Positions 26,046 to 35,408 of a stretch of DNA of 64,000 nucleotides are shown here, in pieces. The translations under genes were made by a program, and so were the position numbers. Positions within the stretch are counted from its first letter, which is position 1; each line of letters begins with the position of its first letter. The notes beneath the pieces are model-generated. The model was not told the origin of the DNA. It ran no database searches and was given only the letters and a program-made list of their open reading frames with translations. The stretch is taken from assembly GCA_046533095.1 (NCBI GenBank), contig JAJQRA010000037.1:1-64000 (forward strand). The letters run 5' to 3'. The stretch comes from ZAX-1 sp046533095. GTDB taxonomy: Bacteria; Bacillota; Clostridia; Lachnospirales; Lachnospiraceae.

Positions 26046-26862
26046 TTCTGATTTTTTTAATGGTGTCAAGGGTTCCCGCCTTTTGATGATTTGCATAGAT
26101 CAAAAATAAGGAGTCAACCAAAGCAAGCTGTGCCACCATAGATGAAACGGCTTCCGGACGGTAGGTTGTTTCCTCTGCAATAGAAACAAGTGCAACAGTG
26201 CTTAGTGTCGCAAGAGGGGATCCCGGGTAGCTCGTGATACAAATAATCGGAATTTTTTTCTCCTTTAGAATCTGTGCAATTTTTAAAACTTCCTTATTTC
26301 TGCCGGTATGCGAAACGATTAATGCCACATCTTTTTCCGTCATCTTAGCTGCCTGCATCAATTGCATATGAAAATCTTGGTTATAGCAGCAGTTTAGGGG
26401 TGTGCGCAAAAACTTATGGTACGCCTCTAACGTAATGACGCTTGACCCGCCTAATCCAAATAGGGCAAACGTATGCGCTTTCTGCAGGTATTGATCGGCT
26501 TGTTCCAGTGTTTTCTCATTCAACATGGAACGTGTCGCTTGAAGCGAGCGCATACTTGTTTCAAATGTTTTATCCGCAATTGTTATACTGCTGTCAGATT
26601 CATCGATTGAGCTAAAAAAAGAATTGTATTCCGCAGATGCGTGACTCACCGCCAGTTTCATATCTTGAAAATTTTTGTAGCCAATTTTCTTCGCAAAACG
26701 GGAAGTAGTTGCAACAGAAATCCCAATCCCATTCGAAATTTCTTTGATTGACTGTCTGCTCGCCGCACTGCTCTCTGTCAATAGATAGGTAGCAAGTGCT
26801 TTTTCTTTTTCACTCAAATCTTGGTAATAGCTCTTTACCCTACTTTGAAATTCAATACTCAT
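26020..26862 (-). CDS. RpiR-family transcriptional regulator
   Basis: 280 residues. N-terminal HTH_6 domain (about 1-75, with SIKEISNGIGISVATTSRF) and a C-terminal SIS domain (about 110-250, FGLGGSSV and VSHTGRNKEVLKIA). RpiR proteins sense phosphorylated sugars and control sugar or amino-sugar genes. No sugar operon is adjacent, so the target is unknown. It might act at a distance. The start follows GAAAGGA. Confidence 0.85.
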   Translation of the reverse strand: MSIEFQSRVKSYYQDLSEKEKALATYLLTESSAASRQSIKEISNGIGISVATTSRFAKKIGYKNFQDMKLAVSHASAEYNSFFSSIDESDSSITIADKTFETSMRSLQATRSMLNEKTLEQADQYLQKAHTFALFGLGGSSVITLEAYHKFLRTPLNCCYNQDFHMQLMQAAKMTEKDVALIVSHTGRNKEVLKIAQILKEKKIPIICITSYPGSPLATLSTVALVSIAEETTYRPEAVSSMVAQLALVDSLFLIYANHQKAGTLDTIKKIRNVIRDTRV

Positions 26863-26998
26863 TGGGCGTTCCTTTCTTTTTGTATAAAAACATCAATAGC
26901 CATTCAGATATAAAAAGAAACATCTTGGGCTTTTGCTACGCAAAAGGCTACTGTTTTCGTAAAGCTACATGATACCTCATTACCTCATCATCGTTCGT

Positions 26999-27808
26999 TT
27001 ACTTTGAATGCATCTCGATGTCAAGATTAGCACATCCCATCACATATTGCAGGACCTTTTCATATTCCATATTTCCGCCGAAAATATCTAAGGCACTGCC
27101 TATAGTTACATGAAGTTTATTTTGCCCAAGAACCTTTAACTCTTTTAGATGGTCAAAATTTCCAATACCCCCTGCATAGGTTATGGGAATCTTCCCCCAT
27201 TCGGCTAACCGGCTGACTAGTTTTTTCTCAATACCGAGCGATTTCCCTTCTACGTCTACGGCATGGATCAAAAATTCATCTGCATATTCCATGAGCATAT
27301 CCAATAAGTCCACCGTAACCTTTTCCGTCGTAAATTTCTGCCACCGATCGGTTACAATATAATAATCGTCCGCTTTTTTTCGACAGCTTAAATCAAGTAC
27401 AATCCGCTGTTTCCCCACTGCCCTTGTCAAATTTTTCAAATTTTCATAATTTACTGCTCCATCGCAAAATACATAAGAGGTGACAATCACATGGCTTGCC
27501 CCTGCCTCTAGAAAGCTTTTTGCATTTAAAGCAGTAATACCGCCACCTATCTGCATGCCATCCGGATAAGCCGACAATGCAAGAAACGCCTGCTGTTTTG
27601 TGGCTTCGTAATAGGGGGACAAGGGTGGGTTCAATAAAATAATATGCCCATTTCTTATCCCATCTTTTTTATAAAAATTGGCATAAAAAGCAGCGTCCTG
27701 TTCAGAAACAAAATTTTCCACTGCCTCTTGTTTTGTATCTCTTAGGCTACCACCTACGATTTGCTTTACTTTTCCATTGTGAATATCTATGCATGGGCGA
27801 AATTCCAT
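26999..27808 (-). CDS. hisA: Eukaryotic-type HisA (ProFAR isomerase), stand-alone
   Basis: 269 residues. Predicted (beta/alpha)8 isomerase of histidine synthesis. It begins FRPCIDIHNGKVKQIVGG, with the catalytic Asp in the first strand, has GGGITALNAKSFLEAGA in the middle and TYAGGIGNFDHL near the end. The length and the extra segments fit the fungal/plant HIS6 subfamily (TIGR02129) better than the shorter bacterial HisA. No other his gene lies nearby. The start follows AGGAGG. A HIS6-like isomerase acting on another aminoimidazole or sugar compound is possible. Confidence 0.75.
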   Translation of the reverse strand: MEFRPCIDIHNGKVKQIVGGSLRDTKQEAVENFVSEQDAAFYANFYKKDGIRNGHIILLNPPLSPYYEATKQQAFLALSAYPDGMQIGGGITALNAKSFLEAGASHVIVTSYVFCDGAVNYENLKNLTRAVGKQRIVLDLSCRKKADDYYIVTDRWQKFTTEKVTVDLLDMLMEYADEFLIHAVDVEGKSLGIEKKLVSRLAEWGKIPITYAGGIGNFDHLKELKVLGQNKLHVTIGSALDIFGGNMEYEKVLQYVMGCANLDIEMHSK

Positions 27809-27947
27809 TTTTCCTCCTAAATCATACCATATGATTGTATCCGTATTATATTATGATAAACGTCTCGTGTAATCGCCGGCCAACTGCTTGTTTCATTCTA
27901 TTATTTCCGGTAGGGGAAACAGTTGTAGCTAAATTGCCACACTCCCC

Positions 27948-28556
27948 TTAATTCAGTCCATATATTACAAGTCCACCCTTTTCTTCAAATCCTGTATCCC
28001 ACAACTCCTCCAGCAAAAACCATTTGTAGTTTCCGTACGTAAGTGTCTGCACATGAAATTCATTATTCTCTTCCTTATGTCCTGTAATCATATACCAATG
28101 CCACGCATAATCTTTGAATTTAGGATTCTTATGGCGAAGCGTCAAACATGGTATTGGATAGCCTTCATCTATCTGAACTAGGATAGCCTCTTTTGCATCC
28201 CAAACGGATTTCGTTCCATAAAGCGGCTTCATAGATAGGGAATGATCGCCAACATCCTTTAGATACTTGCCAAATCCATCTATATACAACTCCAGTGTAT
28301 TGATTCCTTTCATCCTCGGCCTAAGATATGGTTTCATAATTTCAGAAAATTTTATAAAATTATTTTTCGTAATATTCGTTTCGTCAAATGGATAGAGCTT
28401 TTTCACCCCAAAGTTTCGCGCAAAATAGATGCAGGTATCGCAAGCATCAACTGCTGCACAGCCTCCCATCATCATAAGGAAATTCGTGAGGCACGCTTGA
28501 TCCCCACCATATGTATTTTCTACTTTAAAATAATCTAACGTTCGGCTATTATTCAT
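27948..28556 (-). CDS. Putative papain-like (C39-like) protein
   Basis: 202 residues, no signal peptide and no membrane helix. The second half has the pattern of a C39-type peptidase core: AWHWYMITGHKEENNEF with a candidate catalytic His, then TYGNYKWF. The N-terminal third is cysteine-rich (QACLTNF, GGCAAVDACDTC), which could supply the nucleophile or bind a metal. I cannot assign a substrate. The start at 28556 is chosen because AAAGGTGATG precedes it. Confidence 0.5.
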   Translation of the reverse strand: MNNSRTLDYFKVENTYGGDQACLTNFLMMMGGCAAVDACDTCIYFARNFGVKKLYPFDETNITKNNFIKFSEIMKPYLRPRMKGINTLELYIDGFGKYLKDVGDHSLSMKPLYGTKSVWDAKEAILVQIDEGYPIPCLTLRHKNPKFKDYAWHWYMITGHKEENNEFHVQTLTYGNYKWFLLEELWDTGFEEKGGLVIYGLN

Positions 28557-28574
28557 ATCATCACCTTTTTTCAT

Positions 28575-29053
28575 TTTCCTTTCCTCTGGCCCATCAATGC
28601 ACTGTGCTCTTACTCCTGTTCCATCATGTTGCTATTTATTCCCTAATCCTTTTTTATAAGTTCTGCGTATATCTTAACGGCATCCATTATCTTTTTGATA
28701 TCGCAGTGGTCATTTTCATGTATGCCGTTCATCGCACATTGGCTTATGATTGCTTTTTCACACCTGCTAATGTTATATTATATGCATTGTGAAATAAAAG
28801 CAAGTAGGTACTTTTTTCAACATTACTTATTTTAAATAAAAATAATGTGTTTTAGGAGGATTTGCGCGAAAAATTAACCACTTTTTGCAAAAAATAAAAT
28901 CTTGAAAACCCTTGGAGCATTAGCGCACCATTTACAAGGGTTTTCAAGATTTTTATTTCCAACAAGCTTTACGTCAGCCATCTTTCATTTATCAAAACGC
29001 TTTCGATAGGATTCCGCCAAGTTTATCTCTTTTTCATAGAAAATTTTTAAACA
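28575..29053. other. 480-bp region without a clear gene
   Basis: It holds a strong bidirectional terminator (28896-28953). There is a possible minus-strand TATAAT near 28775-28780 upstream of the papain-like gene, and a 29-codon minus-strand open frame (28643-28732) without a ribosome binding site. I see nothing else. Confidence 0.5.
28896..28953. terminator. Bidirectional terminator after aldo/keto reductase
   Basis: A perfect 19-bp stem (AAAATCTTGAAAACCCTTG and its complement) with a 20-nt loop and T runs on both strands. Confidence 0.88.
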
Positions 29054-29905
29054 TTACCATGCCAGTGTATCTGGGTCGGCGGCATAGCCTACGCAGCCTT
29101 TTAGATCAGCGATTAACTGAACATCTGCCGTTTCAAGTTCAAAATCAAATACATTGGCATTCTCTTTTATACGTTCTGGCGTTATGGACTTAGGCAAAGG
29201 CAGATAGCCCCTTTGCAGGCTCCAGCGCATACATATTTGTGCAATCGTCTTGCCATATTTTTTCGCAAGGGCCTGCATTTTTGGCACTTCAAAAACTTGG
29301 CCTGTACCTAAAGGACTGTAGCCTTCCAAAAATATGTTGCGTTCTCTGCAATAATCAACAATATCGTCTTGCGTATCGCCGGGGCAAAGCCTAATTTGAT
29401 TTACCATAGGAGCAATGCGTGCTGTTTTCATTAATTCTTCAATATGGCGTGGTTGAAAATTGCTGATGCCGATCGCATGGATGCGCCCTGCTTCGTATAA
29501 CTCCTCAAAAGCTTTCCAAGTCCCTACATTTGCTTCCTGCCAACGATCACGACAAGCCCTAGGGCTTGGCCAATGGATTAAATAGAGGTCAAGGTAATCG
29601 ATGTCAAGCTTTTCCATGCTTTGCTCAAAAGCAACAAGCGTTTCTTTGTAGCCATGATCATCGTTTGCAAGTTTCGTAGTGATAAATAATTCCTCACGTT
29701 TTATGCCACTTTTTTTCACGGCAATACCCACGCTTTCCTCATTACGGTAACCTTGTGCCGTGTCAATATGGCGATATCCGGCTTCGATTGCAGTTAATAC
29801 CGAAGAAACGCCAACATCGTCAGCAGGTGTTTTCCATGTGCCTAACCCTATACATGGGATTTTTACCCCATTAGAAAGTGTATAACTGTCGGATAATGAT
29901 TTCAT
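29054..29905 (-). CDS. Aldo/keto reductase
   Basis: 283 residues, NADPH-dependent reductase of the AKR5-like group (2,5-diketogluconate reductase/YtbE type). The catalytic tetrad is visible: Asp and Tyr in HIDTAQGYRNEESVG, Lys in TTKLAND and His in LIHWPSP. The cofactor loop SITPERIKENANVFDFEL lies near the C-terminus. It reduces small aldehydes or keto-sugars. The natural substrate is not predictable. The start follows AAAGGAG. It is separated from the upstream two-component genes by a stem-loop and is probably its own unit. Confidence 0.88.
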   Translation of the reverse strand: MKSLSDSYTLSNGVKIPCIGLGTWKTPADDVGVSSVLTAIEAGYRHIDTAQGYRNEESVGIAVKKSGIKREELFITTKLANDDHGYKETLVAFEQSMEKLDIDYLDLYLIHWPSPRACRDRWQEANVGTWKAFEELYEAGRIHAIGISNFQPRHIEELMKTARIAPMVNQIRLCPGDTQDDIVDYCRERNIFLEGYSPLGTGQVFEVPKMQALAKKYGKTIAQICMRWSLQRGYLPLPKSITPERIKENANVFDFELETADVQLIADLKGCVGYAADPDTLAW

Positions 29906-29941
29906 ACTGTACTCCTTTCGTACTTAAAAATTACGTTTTAT

Positions 29942-29983
29942 TTAATCAGAAGCACCCTGTAAAATAGATGCGCTTCTGATTAA
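29942..29983. terminator. Terminator after the response-regulator gene
   Basis: A 12-bp perfect stem (TTAATCAGAAGC and its complement) with an 18-nt loop, between the regulator stop and the aldo/keto reductase start. Confidence 0.6.
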
Positions 29984-30033
29984 GCTATCCCAATTGAACC
30001 TTTGTAGCCAATCACCCAAGAAAGCCTGTGAAA

Positions 30034-31125
30034 TTATTTAGGGCGCGATGAAAAAGCATAGCGGTATTCTGTAGGGGTCTTGCCCGTTGCCTTATAGAAC
30101 TGGTAGTTAAAATATCTGTAATTTGTATAGCCGATGCTCGTAGATATGTCAGAGATTTTCTTGTTTGTAGTTTTCAATAATTCCTGAGCTTTTTCAATAC
30201 GGATATTGTTTAGGTAATCTGTGAAATTAACGCCTTGTGTTTGTTTAAAAAGGGTACTCAAATAATTTTTGGACAAAAATACATGAGTTGCCACCGCATC
30301 AAGGCTCAAATCTTCATTGTAATGGGTTTTAATATAGGTAAGGGCTGAATCTATTGTAAAGTTCACTGCTTTAGAACTTTCACAAGGTGCCATACTTGTA
30401 CAAAAAGCCTCTGCCAGAAGCCGTGAACAGACCGAAATTTCCGTTGTCTGCATCAATTTCCTCAAAATTTCCATATTTTTGGCCAGAATCTGTTCGGAAG
30501 CCTGTCCACTAGATAGGCACCGATTATTCAATGAAAAAATAAAAAACGAAAACCAATTCTGTCGCCAACCATGCTCCTCCGAACGCACGTCTATTTCCAG
30601 TAAAAACTTTTCTAAAGCTTTTTTTAATTCTTCCAAATCGTTCTTGCGCGCCATATTAAGCAGATAAGGCATATTTGCATAGGAAATTTTCTGCTCTTTA
30701 TCATGAACAAAAGACATATCAATGGACGATATTTCCTTATTGCCAGCTTCCTTTTCAATCTTATTCCTGATGCGGACAATGGACTGTTCTAAATCCTCTG
30801 GTTTACAAGGTTTTAGTAAAAAATCAACTGCGTGATATTTAAGCGCCTCCTGTGCATATTTAAAATCATCGAAACCACTTAAGATAATAACCTGTGTGTT
30901 CCATTCGTTATCGTGGATCTGCCTTAACATCTCTAATCCATCAATGATGGGCATTCGGATGTCTGAAAGCACGATATCTGGCATTGTCTGCGCAAATCCG
31001 TCCAACGCCTGCTTTCCATTTGCGTAGCTTCCGCAAAGTTCAATGTCAATTGATTTCCAGTCTAATGATGATCGAATAGCTTCCCGAATAAAATCTTGAT
31101 CTTCCACAATTGCCAAGGTAGTCAT
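30034..31125 (-). CDS. YesN-type response regulator (REC plus AraC HTH)
   Basis: 363 residues. Receiver domain at about 1-120 with the acidic pocket (VEDQ), phospho-acceptor Asp in IVLSDIRMP and Lys in LLKPCKP. A linker follows, then a C-terminal AraC-type double HTH (about 260-360, SLDAVATHVFLSKNYLSTLFK and ISDISTSIGYTNYRYFNYQFYKATGKTPTEYR). These regulators pair with YesM-like kinases and usually switch on transport and catabolism of carbohydrates or acids. The kinase gene lies 94 bp upstream. The adjacent TAXI-TRAP operon is a likely target. Confidence 0.9.
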   Translation of the reverse strand: MTTLAIVEDQDFIREAIRSSLDWKSIDIELCGSYANGKQALDGFAQTMPDIVLSDIRMPIIDGLEMLRQIHDNEWNTQVIILSGFDDFKYAQEALKYHAVDFLLKPCKPEDLEQSIVRIRNKIEKEAGNKEISSIDMSFVHDKEQKISYANMPYLLNMARKNDLEELKKALEKFLLEIDVRSEEHGWRQNWFSFFIFSLNNRCLSSGQASEQILAKNMEILRKLMQTTEISVCSRLLAEAFCTSMAPCESSKAVNFTIDSALTYIKTHYNEDLSLDAVATHVFLSKNYLSTLFKQTQGVNFTDYLNNIRIEKAQELLKTTNKKISDISTSIGYTNYRYFNYQFYKATGKTPTEYRYAFSSRPK

Positions 31126-31219
31126 AATCGTTTACCCCCTAGGAATCCTCTATTTTTCTACATGCTCCTACAAAATCAACCCTACATTCTTAAATTTTCA
31201 ATTCCTAAATTTCTGTATG

Positions 31220-33016
31220 TCAAATCAAAGTAAAATCCTTGCCACGCTTTAGCATAATGCAAATTGTCGTTCCTTGGTCAATCACTGACTTTACCGTCAC
31301 ACTATAATCACTTTCATAATATAGCAAAAGCCGAGCCATAACATTTTTAATTCCATAACCTTTATGGAATTCCCCGCCTCCCGAAAAAGATTCATCAAGC
31401 TCTTTTTCCGTCATGCCAACACCATTATCACTTACTTCAAATATGAGGAATTCTTCTGTAAAGCTGCCCGAAACAAATAGTTCTCCATAATCCTCCATAG
31501 GCTTCAAGCCGTGGAGAATAGCATTTTCAACAAAAGGCTGTAAAATCATGCTCGGTATAATTTCGTTTTTCATCTGCTCGTCACAAGAAATATGAAAGCG
31601 GAGTTTTCCGACTAACAGCGCATTTTGTAGCTTACAATAGCTTTGCAGCATATCCATATCTTTTTCCACAGGTATCCATTGATGTCCTCTGTTTAGGGAA
31701 ATATGCAGCAAATGTGACAAGGCATAGATATTATCTGCAATATCCGGCTCTTTTGCTTTCATTGCCTGCCAATAAAATAAATCCAATATATTATATAAAA
31801 AATGAGGATTAATCTGCGCATATAATATAGCAAGTTCAGCATCTTTCCTTTTGATTTCAGCTATATAGTACTCATCGATTAAACTTGTGATATTATCCGC
31901 CATTTTATTATATCCTTCGGCCAGAATACCTATTTCATCCTTTTGTTTAATCGATAGGCGCTCTTTAAAATTTCCAGTTTCTACTTGCTCCATCACATGC
32001 AAAATATCTTTGAGTGGCGAAATAATTGCCTTTGATATGACAGAGATAGATAAAAAATGCAGCACAATGACAGTGATAATAACGATCCCAACAATACCCA
32101 TCATATCCACTATTTCTTGTTGAAATCTAGAGGTGTCCGTAGAATAGAATACGACCCACCCAAAAGGGTTTTCTCTGTTATAAGTCACTAAAAATTCATC
32201 GCTGCCCCGTGAAAAATGAAAATTACCGGCTTTTTCAGACAAGTTTCCCAACCATTCATTTGGGATGGTGTGACCCATTTGATCTACAGCTCCACTCGTC
32301 CTAAAAATAATTTCCCCATACTCGTCGCACAGAAATATTTCATCTTCTTTATGATTCACATTCCGGGAAAACATATTGAGCAAGGTGCTTTCATTAATAC
32401 CTAAGAGCAGATATCCAATTGTTGCACCAGGTGCTCGAATGTCAAGTAATCTGCGTCCGAACAACAGTTTATTGTTATGGTTTTTTCCAATTATGGCCGT
32501 GTCCCCCTTGTGGACATATTCCCAGGAAAACAATTGCCCATCGCCATGAAGCTTTCTATATAGTTTTGTTTGTAAAAAGCTATCATAATTTCCAATCTCA
32601 AAACTGGCATCCGAGCTGACTGAAATTGCCCCTATACTATTTCCCGGCACAGGCAATAGTTCAACGAATGCCAGAGAATGTTTTGCCAGTATCATTTGAT
32701 TTAAAAGTTGTGCCCTTAACTCGTTCGCTTCCTCCGCAGGAATAAAAATTCGGCCTGCCAAAGCATCAAGCACCTTTGGGTCAAGATATGCCGTCAAGGT
32801 AATATCCAGTAATTCTTTTTGCATTTCAGTTATGCTAAAATTCGCCTGCGCTACAATGGCTTGGCTGTTCATGGTCAGTTCCCTGGTCAGCCTGCCCCGT
32901 GTTGTAGCAATCGTAAATGCCCCCAATACAAAAGAGAATACAACGATAATCAAGGTAGTTGAAAATACGATTTTTGACTTGATTCCCATATTTTTCATAT
33001 TTTTCACAATCACCAC
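31220..33016 (-). CDS. YesM-type sensor histidine kinase
   Basis: About 598 residues. N-terminal membrane helix (about 15-35), a large extracellular sensing region to about 300, a second helix, a HAMP domain (about 325-375), then the His_kinase domain with the phospho-acceptor in INPHFLYN near residue 400. The C-terminal ATPase has the N box (FVENAILHGLKP) and G boxes (DNGVGM, GYGIKNV). It senses an extracellular signal and phosphorylates the next-door regulator. The exact start is unsure: GTG 33016 is given, but ATG 32998 is possible. It sits 243 bp downstream of the TRAP permease. Confidence 0.88.
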   Translation of the reverse strand: MVIVKNMKNMGIKSKIVFSTTLIIVVFSFVLGAFTIATTRGRLTRELTMNSQAIVAQANFSITEMQKELLDITLTAYLDPKVLDALAGRIFIPAEEANELRAQLLNQMILAKHSLAFVELLPVPGNSIGAISVSSDASFEIGNYDSFLQTKLYRKLHGDGQLFSWEYVHKGDTAIIGKNHNNKLLFGRRLLDIRAPGATIGYLLLGINESTLLNMFSRNVNHKEDEIFLCDEYGEIIFRTSGAVDQMGHTIPNEWLGNLSEKAGNFHFSRGSDEFLVTYNRENPFGWVVFYSTDTSRFQQEIVDMMGIVGIVIITVIVLHFLSISVISKAIISPLKDILHVMEQVETGNFKERLSIKQKDEIGILAEGYNKMADNITSLIDEYYIAEIKRKDAELAILYAQINPHFLYNILDLFYWQAMKAKEPDIADNIYALSHLLHISLNRGHQWIPVEKDMDMLQSYCKLQNALLVGKLRFHISCDEQMKNEIIPSMILQPFVENAILHGLKPMEDYGELFVSGSFTEEFLIFEVSDNGVGMTEKELDESFSGGGEFHKGYGIKNVMARLLLYYESDYSVTVKSVIDQGTTICIMLKRGKDFTLI

Positions 33017-33259
33017 ATTTCGAAATGGTTATTGTGTAATATAGAGGGCACCAGTATACTCATATGATACCCCCTTGCACACAATGATTTATTTATCTAA
33101 TATGATTATACCCTAATTAAGAGAAAATGCAATTTAATACTTAATGATTTGGGTTAATTATTTGTCTTAATCAACGTGGCATACCTTTTTAATGCTCCAG
33201 CACATTTCTGCACATCTTTTTGTGTGTATTAAATTTTTGCCAGCTTTCACCCTTTTGCT

Positions 33260-35236
33260 TTATGTTACGGCATTTTTTGCAATTTTATTTTTACGAAGCA
33301 TCCGAATCTGACGTATGCTTGGAACAAGAATGATGGCAAGGCCGATCAAGCTGATAATGATATTTGGTATAAACAGCATTAGGCCGCCTACCAAAAATAT
33401 GATTCTTTCAATGACACCAATTTTTTGAGCAAAATATCCTTCCAAACCAACGGAAAGGGATATTACTCCTAGCACAGCGGTAGGAACGGCCGTGATGATC
33501 TCAAAAGGCGTGCCTATCATCAACAATGCCGGTGTATAAATGCTTACAAATGGAATCAGGTAACAGACAATTCCAATACGCATCGCCTTTAGCGATATTT
33601 TGAAGCCATCGGCTCCCACCATTTGACCTGTAACATAACTTGCCATAGCCACCGGAGGTGTAATAAATGCAGATATCGACATATAAAGGATGAAGAAGTG
33701 AGCAGCCATAAGGTGAACACCCATCTGAACCATCGTCGGAGCCACTAAAATAGCCAACATAATATAGCTCACAAGTGGGGGCATACCCATTCCCATGATG
33801 TAAATACATACGGCAGAGATAATCGCTAGGAAAAGAAGGTTTCCACCGGATATAAGGGTCAGTGTCGAAGAAAGTTTGATTCCAAATCCGGTTACGGTAA
33901 CAAGTGCCATAATGATACCAGATGCTGCACAAAGAGCCATAACGGTAATCATAGATTTTCCTGTTTCAACAAAAGCACCTAGAGCTCTCGTTTTAAAATA
34001 CGCCCTATCTTCTTTTTTAATCACTGAAATAACAATCATTGACAATGTCGCATAATAAACGGCACTTGCCGGCGTATAACGTATCACAAGAAGGAAGTAT
34101 ACAAGCAGTGCGATCGGAAGAAGGTAATGCCAACCGTTTTTAAGCACGTCTCTTATCCTAGGAATCTCTTCTTTTGGAATCGATTTGTATCCTTGTTTCG
34201 CAACATAAAAGTCAACTTGAAAATAAATTGCGAGATAGTACAAAATGGCTGGAAAGATAGCCGAAAGTGCCACTGCCGGAAATCCAAGCCCTGTCAATTG
34301 CCCCATTAGGAAAGCAACGGCTGCCATAACCGGTGGCGTAATCATACTACCACAAGAAGCTACGGAAATAACTGCGGCACAAAAAACTTTGTCATAGTCA
34401 AGCTTTTTCATGAGCGGATATGTCATCGGGCCTACAATTCCACAATTGCTGATTGGTTCGCCTGTCATGGTAGAGAACAATGCGGAGCAAAGAATAACAA
34501 CCTTTGCAGCTCCACCTCTGACTGTCCCTATAATAGAAAGAGCCAGCATGTAGAAAAATTCTCCCGCCTTTGAGGCAGATAGGAAACAGCCAAACGTAGT
34601 AAATGCCAACACCGTTATACCTACTGTTTCACTTGGCATACCAAATACGCCTTGCGTAGACAGGTAAATATATCCTATAATATTGCTTAGGGAGAAATGG
34701 GAGGTACGTAATGTGCCAGTTAGTTTATATCCAAAAAATGCATAGGCTAAAAATACAAGCACTACTATGACCATAGGCCAGCCTACTGTTCGCCGACATG
34801 CCTCAATCGATAAAATCAACACTAAAGTTCCTAACACAAGCTGAAGTGGCGTAACACGGCTAGCGCCTTGAACATAAATTGCAGTCCAATTAAATGCCAC
34901 ATAACAACAGGCCACAAGACATATGAGCGAGGGAAGAACATCCCAAATCATCCATCTGTCTATATCTTTTTTTCGTGCAGGGACAACGAGGAACAAAAGG
35001 AAAAGAGCAACGCCTACAAAGATCATTACATATTGTTCCGTATAGTAGAACACCCCAATACGGTGAGCGACTTCCTGATGAAAAAAGCCTGCCACGGGAA
35101 TGAGAAACGCCAGCACTGTAATTAAATTACGTTTTAGCTTTGCTGATGCCGTTAATGGTGGTGGCGGTGCTACTGTAGATTCTGTAGATTCTCCCTCTGA
35201 CTGTTTGTCAAGGTTCGTTTGGGTTTCGTTATCCAT
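33260..35236 (-). CDS. TRAP transporter permease, fused DctQM (TAXI type)
   Basis: About 658 residues with 16 or more membrane helices. The first four correspond to the small DctQ-like subunit and the rest to the large DctM-like channel, the '4TM/12TM fusion' used with TAXI binding proteins. GMGMPPLVSYIM and the paired TGEPISNCGIVGP motif belong to the large subunit. It uses an ion gradient to import an organic acid. An N-terminal Asn/Glu- and Pro-rich tail is cytoplasmic. The start at 35236 follows AGGGGGG. The binding-protein gene lies just upstream. Confidence 0.9.
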   Translation of the reverse strand: MDNETQTNLDKQSEGESTESTVAPPPPLTASAKLKRNLITVLAFLIPVAGFFHQEVAHRIGVFYYTEQYVMIFVGVALFLLFLVVPARKKDIDRWMIWDVLPSLICLVACCYVAFNWTAIYVQGASRVTPLQLVLGTLVLILSIEACRRTVGWPMVIVVLVFLAYAFFGYKLTGTLRTSHFSLSNIIGYIYLSTQGVFGMPSETVGITVLAFTTFGCFLSASKAGEFFYMLALSIIGTVRGGAAKVVILCSALFSTMTGEPISNCGIVGPMTYPLMKKLDYDKVFCAAVISVASCGSMITPPVMAAVAFLMGQLTGLGFPAVALSAIFPAILYYLAIYFQVDFYVAKQGYKSIPKEEIPRIRDVLKNGWHYLLPIALLVYFLLVIRYTPASAVYYATLSMIVISVIKKEDRAYFKTRALGAFVETGKSMITVMALCAASGIIMALVTVTGFGIKLSSTLTLISGGNLLFLAIISAVCIYIMGMGMPPLVSYIMLAILVAPTMVQMGVHLMAAHFFILYMSISAFITPPVAMASYVTGQMVGADGFKISLKAMRIGIVCYLIPFVSIYTPALLMIGTPFEIITAVPTAVLGVISLSVGLEGYFAQKIGVIERIIFLVGGLMLFIPNIIISLIGLAIILVPSIRQIRMLRKNKIAKNAVT

Positions 35237-35408
35237 GTAATCTACCCCCCTATTCTTCATATTATTTTTATTATTTTTTGGAATACGGATAATGGCTTTT
35301 GAAACCATTATCCGCAAACTCATCTAGTCAAGGTCTATTCACTCTTTTTTCACTTAAATTTATGAATAAATCCAACAGGTATCGTTCATTTTTTTATGAT
35401 TCATTTTC

